NCBI GenBank assembly: GCA_965200775.1
Contig: OZ241383.1
Span: forward strand, 2,418,001-2,482,000
DNA from: Poriferisocius sp965200775
GTDB lineage: Bacteria; Actinomycetota; Acidimicrobiia; Acidimicrobiales; Bin134
Length of the DNA stretch: 64,000 nucleotides
Direction of reading: 5' to 3'
This document shows positions 41,894-49,835 of the stretch, piece after piece (position 1 is the stretch's first letter; each line of letters starts with the position of its first letter). The notes below the pieces were generated by a model that was given only the letters and a program-made list of their open reading frames with translations, had not been told where the DNA came from and ran no database searches. A program made the position numbers and the translations under genes.

Positions 41894-43975
41894 TCAGGAC
41901 GCTGCTTGAGTGGCCAGTCGCTCGAAAACGCTATGGGCTTCCACCCCGTCGGAGCCCTGTACCCGCTCCCAGGTGCTGTCGGGAAGCAAATCCCACGCCA
42001 GCGTGTCGTCCTCCAGGTTGACGTCGAGGATCTGGTCGAGACGGCGGCGCAAGCTCGGGTCGCGCACCTCCACCAGGGCTTCGATCCGGCGGTTCAGGTT
42101 GCGGGGCATGAGATCGGCCGAGCCTATGTAGTAGGCCGGGGTGCCGATGCCCTCACCGTTGCCGAAGTAGTAGATCCGGCTGTGCTCCAGGTACCGCCCG
42201 ATGATGGAGCGCACCCTGATGGAGTCGGACATGCCGGGGACGCCGGGGCGCAGGCAGCAGATGGCCCGCACGATCAAGTCGATCTCCACCCCGGCCTGAG
42301 ACGCCTGATACAGCGCCTCGACCATCTTGGAATCAGCCAGGCTGTTTATCTTGATGATGATGCGCCCTTCGGTGCCCCGAGCCGCTTCGTTTTGGATCAG
42401 CTCGGTGATCGTGGGGCGAAGGCCCTGGGGAGCAGGCACGAGGCGGCGAAACTCGATGTTGCGCCCGTAGCCAGTGAGTGAGTTGAACAGCTGGGTGAGA
42501 TCGACTCCGATCTCGGGGTCGGTGGTGAACAAGCCGAGGTCGGTGTACATCCTGGCGGTGAGGGAGTTGTAGTTGCCGGTGCCAATGTGGCAGTACCGGC
42601 GCACCCCGTCGGCCTCCTCCCGCACCACCAGGCAGGTTTTGGCGTGAACCTTGAGCCCGACCAGTCCGTAGGCCACGTGGACGCCCGCCTGTTCGAGGCG
42701 GCGGGCCCATTCGATGTTGGCCTCCTCGTCGAACCGGGCCTTCAGCTCCACCACCACCGCCACCTGTTTGCCGCTCTCCGCTGCCCGGATGAGCGACCGT
42801 ACGATCGGGCTGTCGCCCGAGGTCCGGTACAAGGTGAGCTTGATGGCCAGAACCTTGGGGTCTTTGGCCGCCTGCCAGATGAACTCCTGCACGGTGGCCG
42901 CGAATGAGTCGTAAGGGTGATGAACCAGGATGTCGCCCTCCCTGATCCGAGCAAACAGGTCCGGTTCCTGGTCGCCCGACGCCGAGGCCGGCAAAGTAGA
43001 AGCAGGCAGGGGATTGATCGGCTGCCACGACGGGTTCTTGAGGTCGGGTCGGTCCACGTTGAACAGATCCCGCAGGCTGGACAGCTCCAGCAGGGTGTCC
43101 ACCTCGTAAACGTCGGCCCGCTCGATGTCGAGTTCCTCGATGAGCAGGTTGCGGATCTCGGAGGAGACAAGCTGTTCCACCTCTAAGCGAACCACGCTGC
43201 GGAACCGGCGGCGGCGCAGTTCGACCTCCACCGCGGCCAGCAGATCTTGCGCTTCCCCCTCGTCCACGGCCAGATCGGCGTTGCGGGTAACCCGGAACAC
43301 CACCGTCTCGGTTATCTCCATCCCCGGGAACAACGTGGGAAGGTGAGCGGCCACCACCTGCTCGATGGGGACGAACCGGTCCTGGCCGGGGAGCTGCAGG
43401 AAGCGACCGAAAGTGGCAGGCACCTTGAGGCGGGCGAACCGCTTGTGGCCGTCGGCCGGGTCGATCATCAGCACGCCCAGGCTCAGAGACAGGTTGGAGA
43501 TGTAGGGGAACGGATGGCCGAGATCAACGGCCAGGGGGGTGAGCACGGGATAGATGCGGTTGTCGAACTCACCGGATACGAACTTGCGATCCTCGTCGTC
43601 CAGGTCATCCCAGTTGAGGAGGTCGATACCGGCTTCGGTCAACTCGGTGGTCAAAAGGTGCGAACAGCGTGATGCGCGATCCATCTGGGTGTCCACAACG
43701 CTGCGGATCTCGTGAAGCTGCTGGGCAGCGGTGCGACCGTCCGGGGTCGTGCCGCTGAACTGGCCCGCTAGCTGGTCCTTCAGGCCGGCCACCCGCACCT
43801 GGAAGAACTCATCGAGGTTGGAGCACCAGATGGCGCAGAACTTGACCCGTTCCAACAGGGGCATTGAAAGGTCCTCGGCTTGGGCCAGCACCCGGCTGTT
43901 GAACTCCAGCCAGGAGAGCTCACGATTGATGAAGCGTCCCGAAAGAGAGGTTATGTCAATCGGCTCTGAGGCCAT
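41894..43975 (-). CDS. ppk: Polyphosphate kinase 1
   Basis: 693 aa, normal PPK1 length. It makes polyphosphate from ATP. The N-terminal domain begins with FINRELSWLEFNSRVLAQA. The catalytic His is in KVHAKTCLVVRE and the following HIGTGNYNSLTARMYTD is the second conserved His segment; the C-terminal domain has SADLMPRNLNRRIE, a PPK hallmark. Placement just upstream of the Nudix and pst genes ties it to phosphate storage. A small gene precedes it by 18 bases. Confidence 0.96.
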   Translation of the reverse strand: MASEPIDITSLSGRFINRELSWLEFNSRVLAQAEDLSMPLLERVKFCAIWCSNLDEFFQVRVAGLKDQLAGQFSGTTPDGRTAAQQLHEIRSVVDTQMDRASRCSHLLTTELTEAGIDLLNWDDLDDEDRKFVSGEFDNRIYPVLTPLAVDLGHPFPYISNLSLSLGVLMIDPADGHKRFARLKVPATFGRFLQLPGQDRFVPIEQVVAAHLPTLFPGMEITETVVFRVTRNADLAVDEGEAQDLLAAVEVELRRRRFRSVVRLEVEQLVSSEIRNLLIEELDIERADVYEVDTLLELSSLRDLFNVDRPDLKNPSWQPINPLPASTLPASASGDQEPDLFARIREGDILVHHPYDSFAATVQEFIWQAAKDPKVLAIKLTLYRTSGDSPIVRSLIRAAESGKQVAVVVELKARFDEEANIEWARRLEQAGVHVAYGLVGLKVHAKTCLVVREEADGVRRYCHIGTGNYNSLTARMYTDLGLFTTDPEIGVDLTQLFNSLTGYGRNIEFRRLVPAPQGLRPTITELIQNEAARGTEGRIIIKINSLADSKMVEALYQASQAGVEIDLIVRAICCLRPGVPGMSDSIRVRSIIGRYLEHSRIYYFGNGEGIGTPAYYIGSADLMPRNLNRRIEALVEVRDPSLRRRLDQILDVNLEDDTLAWDLLPDSTWERVQGSDGVEAHSVFERLATQAAS

Positions 43976-43993
43976 TCGGTTAAGCCTTCGTTT

Positions 43994-44296
43994 CTAAGTG
44001 CGTCCTGCGCTACCCGCTTCGCTCGTCTCTTCTTCTTCGTCGTAGCCCAGATCCCAGTCCACCAACAGGTTCTCCCGCTCCGCATCCCGATTGATCCGCT
44101 CCCGGTTCCGGCGGAACTGGGGATCGTGGGGGGGAAGCAACAGCAGCCGGGCCTCCACACGAGCCTGAAACTGTTCGACGATGCCGGTGTCGCCGAAATC
44201 GGACATCAACTCCCAGTGCGGCGCCACCGGCCCCAGATAGACGACGCGGACATGCCCTACCGGTGGCTCGGGAAGGGCGTCCATGGTGTCAGTCAT
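43994..44296 (-). CDS. Conserved small hypothetical protein upstream of ppk
   Basis: 100 aa from the ATG at 44296, which has AGGAG eight bases upstream; the longer frame is not needed. The sequence (HVRVVYLGPVAPHWELMSDFG... VEARLLLLPPHDPQFRRNRERI) has no motif I recognise, no membrane helix, and a very acidic tail (DLGYDEEEETSE). It ends 18 bases before ppk, so it is co-transcribed with it. A link to polyphosphate metabolism is possible from position only. It is divergent from the whiB gene at 44478. Confidence 0.65.
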   Translation of the reverse strand: MTDTMDALPEPPVGHVRVVYLGPVAPHWELMSDFGDTGIVEQFQARVEARLLLLPPHDPQFRRNRERINRDAERENLLVDWDLGYDEEEETSEAGSAGRT

Positions 44297-44403
44297 TGCG
44301 TTGCTCCTGTGGGAGGTGGGGCCGTGACATTGTAGCCCCAACGGGCCGACATCCCGAATGCGACGTCTATGGGGGCCACAAGCAGGATTTTTTCGGAAAC
44401 TCG

Positions 44404-44430
44404 GGAACTCTCCGCCGAGGCGGGGCGTCT
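44404..44430 (+). promoter_or_regulatory. ECF-sigma-like promoter upstream of whiB
   Basis: GGAAC at 44404-44408 and CGTCT at 44426-44430 are separated by 17 bases, matching the general ECF sigma -35/-10 pattern. A start near 44437 would give a leader of about 40 bases to the whiB ATG. A poly-T stretch precedes it. It could respond to envelope or redox stress, in line with WhiB roles; this is pattern-based and untested. Confidence 0.4.
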
Positions 44431-44477
44431 CATCTGCTGGGTACGCAAGGAAGCGCCCGAAACTCAACGGAGGACCA

Positions 44478-44702
44478 ATGAGCGAGAGCTGGATGGCTTA
44501 CGGCAACTGCGTCGACAAGTCTCCCGACATCTTCTTCCCCAGCGATGGCGTCGGAGTGGAGAAGGCCCGCAAGATCTGCCGGGAATGCATGGTGCAAACC
44601 GACTGCCTGGCCTACGCCCTTGACAACGAGATCAAGTACGGCATGTGGGGCGGTCACTCCGAGCGCCAGAGACGACGCCTGCTGAGGCAAGCCGCAGCCT
44701 GA
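44478..44702 (+). CDS. WhiB family transcriptional regulator (74 aa)
   Basis: 74 aa from the ATG at 44478, with GGAGG four bases upstream. The four iron-sulphur ligands are Cys11, Cys34, Cys37 and Cys43 (GNCVD, KICRECMVQTDC), followed by the turn GMWGG and the basic DNA-contact tail ERQRRRLLRQ. WhiB proteins bind the principal sigma factor and sense redox or nitric oxide through a [4Fe-4S] cluster. It is shorter than the second WhiB at 45852. The family is restricted to Actinobacteria and their phages. It is divergent from the ppk unit. Confidence 0.93.
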   Translation: MSESWMAYGNCVDKSPDIFFPSDGVGVEKARKICRECMVQTDCLAYALDNEIKYGMWGGHSERQRRRLLRQAAA

Positions 44703-44732
44703 CAGCGGCGCCTGTTTGGGCCAAAGACCCAG

Positions 44733-44748
44733 GCCGGTCGGAACCGGC
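44733..44748. terminator. Short GC hairpin between convergent genes
   Basis: GCCGGT-CGGA-ACCGGC forms a perfect 6-bp stem with a 4-base loop, between the whiB stop and the convergent isomerase stop. There is no T-run, so it would be at best a weak bidirectional terminator of the kind seen in high-GC Actinobacteria. Confidence 0.35.
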
Positions 44749-45591
44749 TCAGTACAAGACAGACCGGCAGGCGGCAAACACCTGGGGGGCCATGACCTGA
44801 GGGCCGGCCGCAGCCAGGGCGCTGTTGAACACCTCGGGAAACCAGATCGGCTCCGACCCGGAGCCGGTGATGATGCCGAGTACCTCGGCGAAGTCCACCG
44901 CCCCTTCTCCGGGCAGGAGCCGGGCAGTCATGGTCTCGGTGGCGATATCGACACCTTCGGGGGGTTCGGCAGCGGCGTCACAGAGCTGCACCACACGCAA
45001 CTTCTCGGCGGGAATCTGCCGGAGCAGTTCGGGGTTGGGACCACCGGGCTGGCGGTACCAATGCCAGGTATCAACCATGATGCCGCTGTTGGAGCAATCG
45101 GCCCGCTCGATGATCTCCCAAGCGGTGGCCAGGTCGGCAATGCCGGTCCACGGCAGGAACTCAATGCTGACCCCAAGGCCGGAGTCAGCCGCCGTCTCGC
45201 ACAAAGTCCGGTAGCAGGCGGCCACCTCATCGACTGGTGGCAGCGTGGCCTCCATGGTTACCGCCACCATTTCCCGGGCCCCGACCGCAGTGGCGTACTG
45301 GCACAGGTTGGCGGCCTCGGCTGCCGCTGCGTCCTTGTCGGGGTTCAGCCAACCGAACGCCGCTTCAACCACCGGGTGGGACAGCTCCAGTCCGCCCAGC
45401 CGGTCGGTAAGCCAGGAGATGTCGACATCGGCAGTTCCCAGATGCATGGGGAAGACGCTGATCCCGGTGTAGCCGGCGGCGGCCGTAGCATCCAGGCTGG
45501 AGTCGAGCTCATCAAAGGAAACGTTGAAGAGGTCAGCCGACAGGGTGGCCAGCGACATCACCATCTCTGGTGGGGACGGGGTCACGGCCAT
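44749..45591 (-). CDS. Sugar phosphate isomerase/epimerase family protein (xylose isomerase-like TIM barrel)
   Basis: 280 aa. The AP-endonuclease-2/xylose isomerase-like barrel is suggested by SATLSADLFNVSFDE at the N-terminus, GVSIEFLPWTGIADL carrying the metal-binding Glu, MVDTWHWYRQPG with Asp and His, VVQLCDAAAEP, and PGEGAVDFAEVLGII. These correspond to the usual metal-ligand and C-terminal positions. The substrate (inosose, hydroxypyruvate or another keto-sugar) is not clear. It is followed upstream by tatA, 12 bases away on the same strand. Confidence 0.78.
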   Translation of the reverse strand: MAVTPSPPEMVMSLATLSADLFNVSFDELDSSLDATAAAGYTGISVFPMHLGTADVDISWLTDRLGGLELSHPVVEAAFGWLNPDKDAAAAEAANLCQYATAVGAREMVAVTMEATLPPVDEVAACYRTLCETAADSGLGVSIEFLPWTGIADLATAWEIIERADCSNSGIMVDTWHWYRQPGGPNPELLRQIPAEKLRVVQLCDAAAEPPEGVDIATETMTARLLPGEGAVDFAEVLGIITGSGSEPIWFPEVFNSALAAAGPQVMAPQVFAACRSVLY

Positions 45592-45603
45592 AAGAGTGAA
45601 GCG

Positions 45604-45798
45604 CTATGTGCCGGTGGACTGTTCGCCGGATTGCTCGTCGGTGGTTGAGCCCTCTGCCTTTGAACCCTCGGTGACACCCTGCTTGAACTCCTTTTGGGCC
45701 TGCCCCAGAGACCGGGCCAGCTTGGGGAGCTTCGCCCCTCCGAACAGCACCAGAAGGATTATCAGCACAATGATCAGCTCGGTTGGGCCGACATTCAT
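45604..45798 (-). CDS. tatA: Sec-independent translocase TatA/TatE family protein
   Basis: 64 aa. A single N-terminal membrane helix (ELIIVLIILLVLFGG) ends in the Phe-Gly hinge, then the amphipathic helix AKLPKLARSLGQAQKEFKQG and a polar tail, the classic TatA layout. It forms the pore for twin-arginine export. No tatB or tatC is near. It is 12 bases upstream of the isomerase gene. Confidence 0.92.
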   Translation of the reverse strand: MNVGPTELIIVLIILLVLFGGAKLPKLARSLGQAQKEFKQGVTEGSKAEGSTTDEQSGEQSTGT

Positions 45799-45851
45799 GG
45801 GCTGAGCCTACCCCCAATCGTTTGAGGATGCACCAAGCGAGCCCACCCGGC

Positions 45852-46160
45852 TCAGGCGCTGTTATTCTGGGATGCTCCCCCGACCACCCGGGTAAGCCCC
45901 CGAGCCCGACGGACCCGGCGCCGCTCACGCTCGCTCATGCCGCCCCAGATGCCGAACTTCTCGCTGTTCACGATGGCGTACTCCAGGCACTCCTCCCGCA
46001 CCACGCACGCCTTGCAAACCTCCTTGGCCTCTCGGGTGGATGCCCCCCGCTCGGGGAAGAACAGATCGGGGTTCACCCCTAGGCAGTTGGCCAGGAGCTG
46101 CCACCCCCGGCCGTCGTCGCTCCCCTCGAACTGATTCACAACCGTCTCTTCCACTCTCAT
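45852..46160 (-). CDS. WhiB family transcriptional regulator (102 aa)
   Basis: 102 aa. Cluster ligands are Cys26, Cys49, Cys52 and Cys58 (LANCLG, EVCKACVVREEC), followed by GIWGG and a basic tail (ERERRRVRRARGL). It is longer at both ends than the paralogue at 44478. The leader before 46160 carries a purine-rich GGAGGC ribosome-binding site. The 240 bases between it and the VWA gene hold its promoter region; I see only a short CTTGT...ACAAG inverted repeat at 46288-46303. Confidence 0.93.
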   Translation of the reverse strand: MRVEETVVNQFEGSDDGRGWQLLANCLGVNPDLFFPERGASTREAKEVCKACVVREECLEYAIVNSEKFGIWGGMSERERRRVRRARGLTRVVGGASQNNSA

Positions 46161-46401
46161 CTGTGCCTCCTAGATTCCTCTCATCGCTGAATCGCCAACC
46201 CCAGTTCGCCGGTCCGGACCGGAGACCTGTTCGGCCGTGGCCGGGGAACCACGCTGTGCTGGGAAATCGTACTCGGAAATCACGTTCTTGTAATTTCACA
46301 AGCGTAACCGTGACATGTGACAACGGCAAGTGCAAGGGGAATTTTGCGGGCGCCGTCTCAGCGGCGGCGGGGCAAGGAACGGGGTTCGGGCTGGGCCGAC
46401 G

Positions 46402-48501
46402 TCAGCGGCGGCGGGCGCCGAGCAGCTTGCGCTTGTGCTCGACGAAGTCCACCAGCACGTAGTCGCCCAGGGTCTCCGGGGTGGTGAAGAAGGCCCGGCC
46501 GCCGTTCATCTTGGAGATCTGCTCGATGAAGTTGGTGAGGTACGAGGTGGCGTCCAGCATGAACGTGTTGATGCGAATGCCCTCTCGGGTGCAGCGCATG
46601 ACCTGCTCCAGGGTCTTGTCCACCGTCACCCGGGCCGGCGGGTAGGAGAAGAACGGTCGCCCATCCTCGTCCACGTGAGCGGTCGGCTCGCCGTCGGTCA
46701 CCATGATGATCTGCTTGGTCCCGCTGTGACGGGCCAGCATCTGGCGGGCCAGTATGAACCCGTGCTGCATGTTGGTGCCGTACACGAAGTCCCATGACAC
46801 CTCGGGCAGCTTCTCGGGCTTGACCTCCCGGGCCACCTCGCTGAAGCCCACAATCCCCAGGAAGTCCCGGGGATACTGCGACGTGATGAGGGAGTGGAGC
46901 GCCATAGCCACCTTCTTGGCGGGCAGGAAGTTGTCCCTCATGGGCATCGACAGCGACAGATCGAGCATGAGCACCGTGGCCGATCGGACGATGTTCTCGG
47001 TGCGCTCCACCTCGAAGTCCTCGGGCGACAGCTCCACCGGGGTGCCGCCCCCGGTGCGCTGGATGGCGTTGCGGATGGTCCGTTCGATGTCCAGGTTGAA
47101 GGGGTCGCCGAACTCGTAGGGCTTGGTGTGGTACTCCCGCTCGTGGCCTCCGCCGAACAGCTCCATGGTGTGCTGGCCCATGCGGTCCTGCTGGAGTTTC
47201 TTGAACAGATCAGCCAGGGCGGTCTGGCCGATCCGGCGGATCGCCCGGGGAGTGAGTTCCATGCGACCCTCCCGGTTCTCGATCAGCCCAGCCTGCTCCA
47301 GCATCCGGGCCAGCTCGGCCATCTGCTCCAGGCTCTGGGCTGCCTCGTCGCCCAGAAGTTCCCGAGCCCGCTCGATGTCCACCTCGGCCAGAGCGCCGGG
47401 ATTGTTTGCCTCCCGCAGGAGGTTGTCGAGCTGGTCCAGGTCGCCCAGCTCCTGCATCATCTCGGCCGCCGAGGCGAAGTCGAGGGGGTCGGCCCCGCTG
47501 AAATCGTACGAGCGGTCCCAGCCGGCGTCGGGGAACATGGCCTGGAGGTTCTGGGAAAGCTGATCCACCTGCCAGCGCAGGTCCATGTCCTGGAGGAGCT
47601 GCTCCGCCAGACCTTGAAGCTGGGCCCGCTGCTCCGGGGTCATCGACGCCATCATGGCTGACATGGCCGCCATGCGCCGTGCCATCACCTCCAGCAGCTC
47701 GCTCAACGTTTGGGGGTTCTCGGGGAAGAAATCGCCGAAGTTCTCCATGAAGCGGTCGAAGTCGGGTTGCAGGCGCTCGTCCAGCATCTGATTGCGCTCT
47801 GCCGGGTCGGTGGCGTCGGAGGGAAGCTCCTCCTCGGCCATCCGGCGCTTCTCCAGCAAGCTGTTCAGCTCGGCCATCATGTCCTTGGCCCGAGCCAGAT
47901 CCTCAGGCGAGAGGTTGTTCATACCGTCGGTCATCTGGTTCACGTAGTTCTGCATGAGCTGTTGGCGAAGCTGCTCCACGAGGTCGTCGAACCGCTGCTG
48001 GGCCTCGGCTGAGGTGAACTGGTAGTCCTCCAGGTCCCGGATCTGGCCGGCCAGATCGGGGGGCAGCATGTCGAGCTGGAACTGCCGCTGGGCCACGGTT
48101 TCCTCGGTGATGGCCGCCCGGCGCTCGTCGCCCGACTGGGCAGCCTGGGCGGCCAGATCATCGAGGGCGTCGCGCTCCATGTCCACCACGTCGCGCAGCT
48201 CCTGAGCGATGTCGTCGTACACCCCGCCGAGGTCGTGCTGCTCCAGCCGCTCCTGGCGACGGCGGCGAAGCTGTTCGAGCATGTCCCGCATGCCCTGGAC
48301 TCTCTGGCCGTCCACCTCGAATCCCTGATGGAGAAGGCGGCGCAGGGCTGCGTTGACATCGCCGTGGTAGAGCAGGTCGTCGTTCATCTGAGAGAAGAGG
48401 TCGGAGCTGGTGAAGTCGAATCCCGTCTGGGTCCCGTCCCAGCGTGAGTAGGCCACCCGCTGAGGGGTCCGGTGCCGTGACCTCCGCCATCTCCGAAGCA
48501 T
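46402..48501 (-). CDS. Large VWA domain protein (COG4867-like)
   Basis: 699 aa. The N-terminal two thirds is helical, rich in Gln, Glu, Arg, Met and Leu, with heptads typical of coiled coil. The C-terminal VWA domain carries the metal site DLSLSMPMRDN (D-x-S-x-S) near residue 520, with the Thr region in YGTNMQHG and the Asp in IIMVTDGEPT. Such proteins usually pair with an AAA+ MoxR/magnesium-chelatase-like ATPase. No such ATPase is adjacent in this window, so the partner lies elsewhere. The start is an ATG at 48501. It probably acts as an assembly factor; the exact role is not known. Confidence 0.82.
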   Translation of the reverse strand: MLRRWRRSRHRTPQRVAYSRWDGTQTGFDFTSSDLFSQMNDDLLYHGDVNAALRRLLHQGFEVDGQRVQGMRDMLEQLRRRRQERLEQHDLGGVYDDIAQELRDVVDMERDALDDLAAQAAQSGDERRAAITEETVAQRQFQLDMLPPDLAGQIRDLEDYQFTSAEAQQRFDDLVEQLRQQLMQNYVNQMTDGMNNLSPEDLARAKDMMAELNSLLEKRRMAEEELPSDATDPAERNQMLDERLQPDFDRFMENFGDFFPENPQTLSELLEVMARRMAAMSAMMASMTPEQRAQLQGLAEQLLQDMDLRWQVDQLSQNLQAMFPDAGWDRSYDFSGADPLDFASAAEMMQELGDLDQLDNLLREANNPGALAEVDIERARELLGDEAAQSLEQMAELARMLEQAGLIENREGRMELTPRAIRRIGQTALADLFKKLQQDRMGQHTMELFGGGHEREYHTKPYEFGDPFNLDIERTIRNAIQRTGGGTPVELSPEDFEVERTENIVRSATVLMLDLSLSMPMRDNFLPAKKVAMALHSLITSQYPRDFLGIVGFSEVAREVKPEKLPEVSWDFVYGTNMQHGFILARQMLARHSGTKQIIMVTDGEPTAHVDEDGRPFFSYPPARVTVDKTLEQVMRCTREGIRINTFMLDATSYLTNFIEQISKMNGGRAFFTTPETLGDYVLVDFVEHKRKLLGARRR

Positions 48502-48624
48502 CCCGCCAACCTACACCGTCAATATCGAGCAGCCGGCAAGCCCACCCCATCGGTACGGAGCAGGCGGTCGGGACCCGGCCCTGACTCCGGGGCCTCTCTC
48601 GTCGTGCGGGACACAATAAAAGAG

Positions 48625-48651
48625 GGAAAAGCGGGGTGAATCCCGCTTTCC
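48625..48651 (+). promoter_or_regulatory. Hairpin in the leader of the secreted GLUG protein gene
   Basis: AAAGCGGG-GTGAAT-CCCGCTTT at 48628-48649 gives an 8-bp perfect stem, extended by GG/CC, about 65 bases upstream of the ATG at 48714. The loop region GGGGTGAATCCC recalls a short element of the c-di-AMP (ydaO) riboswitch, but the other conserved parts of that RNA were not found. Read on the minus strand, the hairpin is followed by a T-rich stretch and could be a terminator. The interval 48502-48713 holds nothing else I recognise. Confidence 0.3.
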
Positions 48652-48713
48652 TAGCCTGAGACATAGTCCTTGGAAGAGGCACGAGGTCGGACCACGACCG
48701 GAAGGGTTACAGC

Positions 48714-49835
48714 ATGACCAGTTACCGAAGCCACACCGGTAGCCGCCGGCCATCTCGCGCGCGGGGCCTGCTCTCTCGCGCCCTCGCCATCGTCGCCACG
48801 GTGGCAATGCTCTCCGCTGGCCCGTTCGGGGCGGCCTCCGCCAGCGCGCAGCCCGCCCGCTGCGATGTCTGGCCCCTGGTCACCCCATCTCCCGTTGCCG
48901 CCTGCCCCGGCGACTAAGTCGAGGCCGCCCGCAAGAGCGTCGGCAACGGCGAAACCATCACCCTCAATCTGGACGACTACTTCGGCGCCGACGCCGAACT
49001 GGCCTGGTCCGTCCTCGTCAGCGACACCGACACCGGCTACCTGAACTCGATCATCGCGTCAAAGCTCACTGGCTCCGTCACCGGCAACAGCCTCTCGCTC
49101 ACCGGCGCCACGGCGAACTACGAGACCGTCACGGTCGACATCGTCGGCGTCGACAGCGACGACGCGAGCAACAACGCCGCCGTCTACTTCACCCTCGAAC
49201 TGGGGTTCGACAGCGACATGATCGCCGTGCGCACCCTGCAACAGCTGTAGACCATTAGGCGCGACCTGAACGGCGACGGCACCCCCAACCCGTCCGAGTA
49301 CTGGCAGCATGACAGCCCCGCGTACCTGGCCAAGATGCGGGCCGAGTACCGCGCCGCCTTCGGCGACACCCCCTGCGGCGCAGGGGCGGGCAACTGCACC
49401 GGCTACATCATGCTCAACGACCTGACCTTCCCGACCGAGTGGGAAGACCACCACGAACCGCCCGGCTACTACCGCGGCCACGGCTGGGAAGCGCTTGGCT
49501 GCCTCGAGACGGCCTGGACCGGCCTCTTTGACGGCAACGGCCACACCGTCGCCAACCTCTGGTGGTCGAACCCCGGCAGCGGGATGCATAAGGGCCTGTT
49601 CGGCCGCGTCGGCCCGGGCGGCGTGGTCAAGAACCTCGTCATGACCAACGCCTCCGTCACCTCCAAAATACTGACAGCGGCCATGGCCGGCGAGAACAAC
49701 GGCACCGTGACCAACGTCGCCGTGATCGACAGCACGATCACAGGTACCAGTGAAATCGGCGGAATCGTCGGCCTCAACTCGGGCACGGTCAGCAACAGCT
49801 TCACGCGCGGGGTGATTGTTCGCGCAAACAGCTGA
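48714..49835 (+). pseudogene. Secreted surface protein with GLUG repeats, interrupted by two in-frame stops and cut at its 3' end
   Basis: The ATG at 48714, with GGAAGGG upstream, starts a clear signal peptide (ARGLLSRALAIVATVAMLSA then ASASAQP). The same frame continues to 49835 but contains TAA at 48915 and TAG at 49248. Between and after them the protein is convincing: an Ig/cadherin-like segment (ETITLNLDDYFGADAELAW), a Ca-binding-like LNGDGTPNPSEY, then GLUG-type repeats (DGNGHTVANLWW, TSEIGGIVGLNSGTVSNSF). It ends abruptly at a block of different base composition. The plus-strand FN3 gene at 53349 may be its missing 3' half. As it stands it would give only a 67-residue peptide. Confidence 0.7.

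Noticed and set aside
49059..49817. C-terminal 250 residues of the minus-strand FN3 frame as real protein
   Set aside because: This part is Val/Ala/Gly-rich and exactly antisense to the GLUG coding frame; domain similarity stops at the junction.
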